A stretch of DNA of 64,000 bases from Pseudomonas cavernae (GTDB lineage Bacteria; Pseudomonadota; Gammaproteobacteria; Pseudomonadales; Pseudomonadaceae): positions 4,885,616 to 4,949,615 of the forward strand of contig NZ_CP032419.1 in NCBI RefSeq assembly GCF_003595175.1, written 5' to 3'. The notes beneath the pieces were generated by a model. That model was not told the DNA's origin and made no database searches. It was given only the letters and a program-made list of their open reading frames with translations. Positions 59,553 to 64,000 of the stretch are shown in pieces. A program made the position numbers and the translations under genes. How positions within the stretch are numbered: position 1 is the stretch's first letter; each line of letters starts with the position of its first letter.

Positions 59553-60920
59553 CTATTTGCCGATGCAGAAGCTGGAAAAGATCCGTCCGAGCAGGTCGTC
59601 GGAGCTGAAGGCGCCGGTGATTTCGCCCAGCGCCTGCTGGGCCTGACGCAGGTCCTCGGCGAGCAGTTCGCCGGCGCCGGCCAGGGTCAGCTGGGCATGC
59701 CCATGCTCGAGGTGGGCACCGGCCTGACGCAAGGCCTCGAGATGCCGACGGCGGGCGCTGAAGCTGCTTTCTGCCGTCTGTTCGTAGCCCATGCAGGCCT
59801 TCAGGTGGTCGCGCAGCAGGTCCAGGCCCTGGCCGGATTTAGCCGACAGGTTGAGGGTGGCGTGGCCGTCGGGGCAAAGCTGCACGGCGATCGGCTCGCC
59901 GGACAGATCGGCCTTGTTGCGGATCAGGGTGACCTTGGCCGGGTCGGGCCGCTGGTCGAGGAATTCCGGCCAGAGGGCGAACGGATCGGCCGCTTCCGCC
60001 GCCGTGGCGTCGACTACCAGCAGCACCCGGTCGGCCTCATGGATGGCTTGCAGCGCGCGCTCGACGCCGATTTTTTCGACCTGGTCGTCGGTGCTGCGCA
60101 GGCCGGCGGTATCCACCACGTGCAGGGGCATGCCGTCGAGGTGGATATGCTCGCGCAACACGTCGCGGGTCGTGCCGGCGATAGCGGTGACGATCGCCGC
60201 CTCGCGCCCGGCCAAAGCGTTGAGCAGGCTGGATTTTCCGGCATTCGGCCGGCCGGCGATGACCACGGTCATGCCGTCACGCAGCAGGGCGCCCTGCCCG
60301 GCTTCGCGCTGCACCTTGGCCAGCTCGGCGCGCACGCCGTCGAGCTGCTGCAGCACGTGGCCATCGGCGAGGAAGTCGATTTCCTCCTCGGGAAAGTCGA
60401 TCGCCGCTTCGACGTAGATGCGCAGGGCAATCAACTGCTCGGTGAGGCCATGCACACGACGGGAGAACTCGCCCTGCAGCGAACGCAGGGCGTTGCGCGC
60501 GGCTTGTTCGGAACTGGCTTCGATTAGGTCGGCGATGGCCTCGGCCTGGGCCAGGTCGAGCTTGTCGTTGAGAAAGGCGCGCTCGCTGAACTCCCCCGGC
60601 CGCGCCAGGCGGGCACCCAGTTGCAGGCAGCGGCGCAACAGCAGGTCGAGTACCACCGGGCCGCCATGGCCCTGCAGTTCCAGCACGTCTTCACCGGTAA
60701 ACGAATGCGGACCGGGGAAGTACAGCGCCAGGCCTTCGTCGAGCACTTGCCTGTCCTCGGCCATGAAGGCTCCGTAGTGGGCGTAGCGCGGCTTCAGCTC
60801 GCGGCCGCTGAGGGTCCGGCCGATAGCAGCGGCCAGCGGCCCGGAGACCCGCACGATGCCCACTCCGGCACGCCCCTGAGCGGTGGCAACGGCGGCGATG
60901 GTGTCGCGGACTGTATTCAT
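59553..60920 (-). CDS. mnmE: tRNA modification GTPase MnmE
   Basis: This 455-residue GTPase has the folate-binding N-domain ([41 protein letters not shown]), then the G domain with [12 protein letters not shown] near 223, GTTRD near 249, DTAGLRST near 270 and NKAD near 337. The end FCIGK carries the catalytic Cys. It works with MnmG on U34 of tRNAs. The ATG at 60920 gives the canonical [13 protein letters not shown]. Confidence 0.97.
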   Translation of the reverse strand: MNTVRDTIAAVATAQGRAGVGIVRVSGPLAAAIGRTLSGRELKPRYAHYGAFMAEDRQVLDEGLALYFPGPHSFTGEDVLELQGHGGPVVLDLLLRRCLQLGARLARPGEFSERAFLNDKLDLAQAEAIADLIEASSEQAARNALRSLQGEFSRRVHGLTEQLIALRIYVEAAIDFPEEEIDFLADGHVLQQLDGVRAELAKVQREAGQGALLRDGMTVVIAGRPNAGKSSLLNALAGREAAIVTAIAGTTRDVLREHIHLDGMPLHVVDTAGLRSTDDQVEKIGVERALQAIHEADRVLLVVDATAAEAADPFALWPEFLDQRPDPAKVTLIRNKADLSGEPIAVQLCPDGHATLNLSAKSGQGLDLLRDHLKACMGYEQTAESSFSARRRHLEALRQAGAHLEHGHAQLTLAGAGELLAEDLRQAQQALGEITGAFSSDDLLGRIFSSFCIGK

Positions 60921-60954
60921 GGCGAGCTTCTCGGACAAAAAGGCGGATAGCAAA

Positions 60955-60973
60955 ACGCCCCACGAGGGGGCGT
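60955..60973 (-). terminator. Terminator of the rpmH-yidC operon
   Basis: On the minus strand ACGCCCC, loop CTCGT, GGGGCGT, then TTTGCTAT. It lies 33 bases past the yidC stop and before mnmE, so mnmE has its own promoter or is read through. Confidence 0.8.
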
Positions 60974-61005
60974 CTGCTTTCAGGTTAGCGCTGTGGCAAC
61001 CTGCT

Positions 61006-62679
61006 TCAAGCCGGCTTGGCAGCCGCTTCGATCTTCCGGGTAATGTACCACTGCTGGGCGATGGACAGGCAGTTGTTGACCACCCAATACAGCACCAGAC
61101 CGGCCGGGAACCAGAGGAAGAAGAAGGTGAAGATGATCGGCATCAGCTTCATCACTTTGGCCTGCATCGGGTCCGGCGGCGTCGGGTTGAGCTGCTGCTG
61201 GATGAACATGGTGGCGCCCATGATGATCGGCAGGAGGAAGAACGGATCCTTGATCGACAGGTCGGTGATCCACAGCAGCCAGGGAGCCTGGCGCATTTCC
61301 ACGCTTTCCAGCAGCACCCAGTAGAGCGCGAGGAACACCGGCATCTGCACCAGAATCGGCAGGCAGCCACCGAGCGGGTTGATCTTCTCCTTCTTGTACA
61401 ACTCCATCATCGCCTGCGACATCTTCTGGCGATCGTCGCCGTGTTGCTCTTTCAATGCCTGTAGCTTCGGCGAAACCGCACGCATGCGCGCCATCGACTT
61501 GTAGCTCGCGGCGGACAACGGGAAGAACGCCAGCTTGATGAGGATGGTCAGGACGATAATCGACCAGCCCCAGTTGCCGAGCAGGCTGTGGATATGTTGC
61601 AGCAGCCAGAAGATCGGCTGGGCGATGAACCAGAGGATGCCGTAGTCGACGGTCAGCTCGAGGCCGGGTGACAGCTCCTTGAGGTGCTTCTGGATCTTCG
61701 GCCCGGCGTACAGGGTCGCGCCGGTTTCTGCCTGGCTGCCGGGGGCGACGTTGAGGGTCGCGCCGGTGAAGCCGACGATGTAGTTGCCCTGGCTGTCCTT
61801 GCGGGTTTGCAGCACGTTGTTGTCGCCTTTGGCGGGGATCCAGGCGGTGACGAAATAGTGCTGCAACCAGGCGACCCAGCCACCTTGCACGGTTTCCTTG
61901 AAGCCCTGCTTGTCCATGTCCTTCATCGACACTTTCTTGTAGGGCTCGGACGGCGTCCACAGCGCCGCGCCGAGGTAGGTGGCGGTGCCAGTGGCGGTGG
62001 TCGACGACGGATCGGCGCTGGCGTCGCGCTTGAGCTGGGCGAACAGGTTGCCGCTCCAGGGCTGGCCGCTCTGGTTGTCGATCTTGTAGCCGACGGTGAA
62101 TTCGTACTGGCCGCGCTGGAAAGCGAAGCGCTTGACGTAGTTGACCCCGGCATCGCTGAAGGTCAGTTCGACCACCAGTTGTTCCTGGCCGTCGGCCAGC
62201 TGGTATTCGGCCTTGGCGCTGCTGTACAGCGGCCGGCCGGCGGGCCGGGCATCCGGGCCGTTGCTGCCGGTCAGGCCGCTTTGCGCCAGGTAGAGGCGCT
62301 CGCCGCCGTTGTCGAAGAGCTGGAAGGGCACGTCCGGCCGATCCTGCCGGCGCGGGTAGCCGGGCAGGGTCAATTGCACGACGTCGCCGCCACGCGGATC
62401 GATGGCCAACTCGAGGACGTCGGTCTTCACCCGGATCAGCTGATCGTTGGCGGCCGGACTCGGCAATGTGTCCGGCGCTGCGCTGCCACTGTGCGCGGTC
62501 GGGACATCGTCATTGCTAGCCTTGGCCGCCGGGGTATCCGGCAATGCGGAAGCCGCCGAGTTGGTAGCTGCATTGGGAGTCGGCAGCGCGGCTTGACCGT
62601 AGTCCTGGTTCCATTGGAGAACCATCAGGTAGGACACGATTGCCAGGGCGACGATCAGGATCGAGCGTTTGATATCCAT
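61006..62679 (-). CDS. yidC: Membrane protein insertase YidC
   Basis: This 557-residue inner-membrane insertase has an N-terminal membrane helix ([18 protein letters not shown]), a large periplasmic beta domain (about 60-340: [20 protein letters not shown]) and the conserved five-helix core ([68 protein letters not shown]). The Arg of the hydrophilic groove is in [19 protein letters not shown]. It is downstream of yidD in the rpmH operon. Confidence 0.98.
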   Translation of the reverse strand: MDIKRSILIVALAIVSYLMVLQWNQDYGQAALPTPNAATNSAASALPDTPAAKASNDDVPTAHSGSAAPDTLPSPAANDQLIRVKTDVLELAIDPRGGDVVQLTLPGYPRRQDRPDVPFQLFDNGGERLYLAQSGLTGSNGPDARPAGRPLYSSAKAEYQLADGQEQLVVELTFSDAGVNYVKRFAFQRGQYEFTVGYKIDNQSGQPWSGNLFAQLKRDASADPSSTTATGTATYLGAALWTPSEPYKKVSMKDMDKQGFKETVQGGWVAWLQHYFVTAWIPAKGDNNVLQTRKDSQGNYIVGFTGATLNVAPGSQAETGATLYAGPKIQKHLKELSPGLELTVDYGILWFIAQPIFWLLQHIHSLLGNWGWSIIVLTILIKLAFFPLSAASYKSMARMRAVSPKLQALKEQHGDDRQKMSQAMMELYKKEKINPLGGCLPILVQMPVFLALYWVLLESVEMRQAPWLLWITDLSIKDPFFLLPIIMGATMFIQQQLNPTPPDPMQAKVMKLMPIIFTFFFLWFPAGLVLYWVVNNCLSIAQQWYITRKIEAAAKPA

Positions 62680-62681
62680 GA

Positions 62682-62927
62682 TTACTCGGCCATCGAAGGG
62701 GGTCGGGAAGTTGGAGCGGGTGGAACCGGGTCATAACCACCCGGATTCCATGGATGACAGCGACCAAGCCGACGCAGGGTCAGCCAGCCGCCACGCACGA
62801 GGCCATGCTGTTCGATGGCTTCGTACGCGTAGCAGGAACAGCTTGGGTAAAAACGACAGTGGCTGGCCATCAGCGGGCTGATGGCATAGCGGTAAAACTG
62901 GATCGGGACGAGCGCCAGTTTACGCAT
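62682..62927 (-). CDS. yidD: Membrane protein insertion efficiency factor YidD
   Basis: This 81-residue protein has [31 protein letters not shown], with the conserved cysteines, and [18 protein letters not shown] [14 protein letters not shown] at the C-terminus. It assists YidC. The start at 62927 gives [14 protein letters not shown] and lies inside the rnpA end (8-base overlap). Confidence 0.95.
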   Translation of the reverse strand: MRKLALVPIQFYRYAISPLMASHCRFYPSCSCYAYEAIEQHGLVRGGWLTLRRLGRCHPWNPGGYDPVPPAPTSRPPSMAE

Positions 62928-63324
62928 CGGGACTGTCGTTCGCTCCTGCAGTGAGACTCGGTTCCGGGCGCGGCCTGCTGCGGGCCAAACGTTTCCAGAG
63001 TTTGCCGAACTGCTGAGCGAGTTCAACGTTATCCAGATCGCCCAGGCCCTTACGCGCGACGATCACGATATCCCAACCCGCCAGGCTGTCCTGGTTCAAA
63101 CGGAAGGAATTACGGATCACGCGTTTGAGACGATTACGTTCGACGGCGAGCTTGACGCTCTTCTTGCCGATGACCAGCCCCAAGCGGGGATGATCCAAAT
63201 CGTTGTCACGGGCGAGGAGCAGAACGTTCTTGCCTGGAACCTTACCGCTAGGTGAGTCGAAGACCGCTTTGAATTGTCGAGGTGTCAGCAGGCGCTTTTC
63301 TCGACCGAAGCCTTGACTCACCAC
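62920..63324 (-). CDS. rnpA: Ribonuclease P protein component
   Basis: This 134-residue basic protein of RNase P has the RNA-binding motif [21 protein letters not shown] near 58-78 (RNR signature) and starts [21 protein letters not shown]. It overlaps yidD and follows rpmH by 13 bp, as in most bacteria. Confidence 0.97.
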   Translation of the reverse strand: MVSQGFGREKRLLTPRQFKAVFDSPSGKVPGKNVLLLARDNDLDHPRLGLVIGKKSVKLAVERNRLKRVIRNSFRLNQDSLAGWDIVIVARKGLGDLDNVELAQQFGKLWKRLARSRPRPEPSLTAGANDSPDA

Positions 63325-63337
63325 TGGTACTGAATGA

Positions 63338-63472
63338 TCAGACAGTCAGGCGCTTACGGCCTTTGGCACGGCGACGCGACAGAACAGCGCGACCATTTTT
63401 GGTGGCCATACGGGCACGGAAGCCGTGGGTGCGAGCGCGCTTGATGGTGCTGGGTTGGAAAGTGCGTTTCAT
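63338..63472 (-). CDS. rpmH: 50S ribosomal protein L34
   Basis: A 44-residue, very basic protein starting [20 protein letters not shown] and ending KGRKRLTV, the universal L34 sequence. Start complementary to 63470-63472, stop at 63338-63340. First gene of rpmH-rnpA-yidD-yidC. Its promoter region borders oriC. Confidence 0.98.
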   Translation of the reverse strand: MKRTFQPSTIKRARTHGFRARMATKNGRAVLSRRRAKGRKRLTV

Positions 63473-63587
63473 GGTGTCTTACCTGGGTGAGCGACTACGG
63501 GCCGGAGTGGCCCCCGTTTTAAGAGACCGGCAATTCTAGAGAAAGCTGCTGGGCAGGTCAATTTCCAACCAGCCTTTCTGTGCAGAT

Positions 63588-63930
63588 AAGAATAAAGAGA
63601 GAGAAAGAATTTAAAGCTTTTCTATTACTTTTATAGCTCTTAGTGGCAGGCGAATCTGTGGATAACCTCGGTAAGCCCTAGTGGGACGTGGCTTTCGCGG
63701 CTTCGAAAGGCTGTCAACAAGCGGTGGCGGAGCTGTCAGATGCGTACGTATAAGCTGGGGGTGAAAGCGCTAATTATCCACAGGCCGGTTATCCATCGGG
63801 TTGTACCCAGGCTTTTCCAGCGCTTTTCGATAGCGTTATCCACAGGGCTGTGCTAGCCCCTGGCAGGCTTGGCTCACTAGCAATAAGGCTTTGATTTTCC
63901 TCGCTCTGCACGGGATCTTCATGTGGATAA
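63588..63930. other. oriC: Chromosomal replication origin oriC
   Basis: The region between rpmH and dnaA has an AT-rich tract (63588-63641, GAATAAAGAGAGAGAAAGAA and TTTTCTATTACTTTTATAGC) likely to be the unwinding element. DnaA boxes follow: TGTGGATAA 63657-63665 (minus), TTATCCACA 63774-63782, TTATCCATC 63789-63797 (two off), TTATCCACA 63836-63844 and TGTGGATAA 63922-63930 (minus). Four are perfect TTATCCACA. This is the known origin position of Pseudomonas. Confidence 0.92.
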
Positions 63931-63994
63931 CCGGGGGGCTGGCAGCTACAATGACGGCTGTTTTTTGCCCTTTAGCCGATCTCAGGGGATATAC

Positions 63995-64000
63995 GTGTCC
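63995..64000 (+). CDS. dnaA: Start of dnaA (first two codons)
   Basis: GTG TCC at the window end follows AGGGGATATAC. GTG-start DnaA beginning Met-Ser is usual in Pseudomonas, and the upstream oriC and rpmH make the assignment safe despite only two codons. Confidence 0.85.

Overview
The window is a chromosomal segment of a Pseudomonas sensu lato strain (GC-rich gammaproteobacterium) that ends at the replication origin. This rests on the gene order atpIBEFHAGDC - glmU - glmR - glmS on one side and parB - parA - rsmG - mnmG - mnmE - yidC - yidD - rnpA - rpmH - oriC - dnaA on the other, and on the zinc cluster (two COG0523 GTPases and dksA2) next to a cardiolipin synthase. The species cannot be fixed from the sequence alone; several intergenic repeats look like families common in the stutzeri/mendocina/alcaligenes part of the genus. 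Layout. 1-9240: housekeeping and accessory genes around uvrD: the membrane part of a probable c-di-GMP protein, uvrD, a TetR regulator, a MITE-like element, a PaiB-type flavin protein, a Tim44-like membrane protein, a YbaK-type deacylase, a SUKH protein and a Kef-type antiporter. 9240-12190: an AT-richer island with two paralogous small secreted proteins around a secreted beta-propeller, three copies of a ~45-bp palindrome, a ~690-bp duplication and near-identical 20-bp direct repeats at both edges. 12450-18840: a lipoprotein hydrolase, then a GntR-regulated gene set (SDR, GSA-aminomutase-like PLP enzyme, glutamine-synthetase-like ligase, second SDR) with perfect palindromic operator candidates. 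19138-24280: acyl-CoA thioesterase, YbaL-type antiporter, pdxY, a DUF3301 protein, a hydrolase and the 3' remnant of a KgtP-type permease. 24282-30960: a probable medium-chain-length polyhydroxyalkanoate (PHA) utilisation region: hydrolase, TetR regulator, DUF1329 and DUF1302 envelope proteins, and an extracellular PHA depolymerase. 30985-34700: the zinc-starvation cluster with a Zur box. 34820-37570: a parS site, cardiolipin synthase and a cyclopropane-fatty-acid synthase-like enzyme. 37891-43187: a GntR-controlled cluster of SDR, orphan polyamine-type binding protein, hydroxylysine-kinase-like enzyme and phospho-lyase-like PLP enzyme, inserted before glmS. 43330-54702: glmS, glmR, glmU and the F1Fo ATP synthase operon. 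54862-64000: the partition, tRNA-modification and membrane-insertion genes and the origin. How the genes work together: the right 20 kb is the conserved core that replicates (oriC, dnaA), segregates (parA, parB, parS), makes wall precursor (glmSU) and makes ATP. The left two thirds carries exchangeable catabolic modules, each with its own local regulator and palindromic operator candidates. The most unusual items are the kinase plus phospho-lyase cluster, the palindrome-bracketed secreted-protein island, the PHA region with a shared promoter motif, and a second DnaA-box/AT-rich region upstream of mnmG that resembles the oriC between rpmH and dnaA. All function assignments come from reading the sequence and from knowledge of the families; no search was run.
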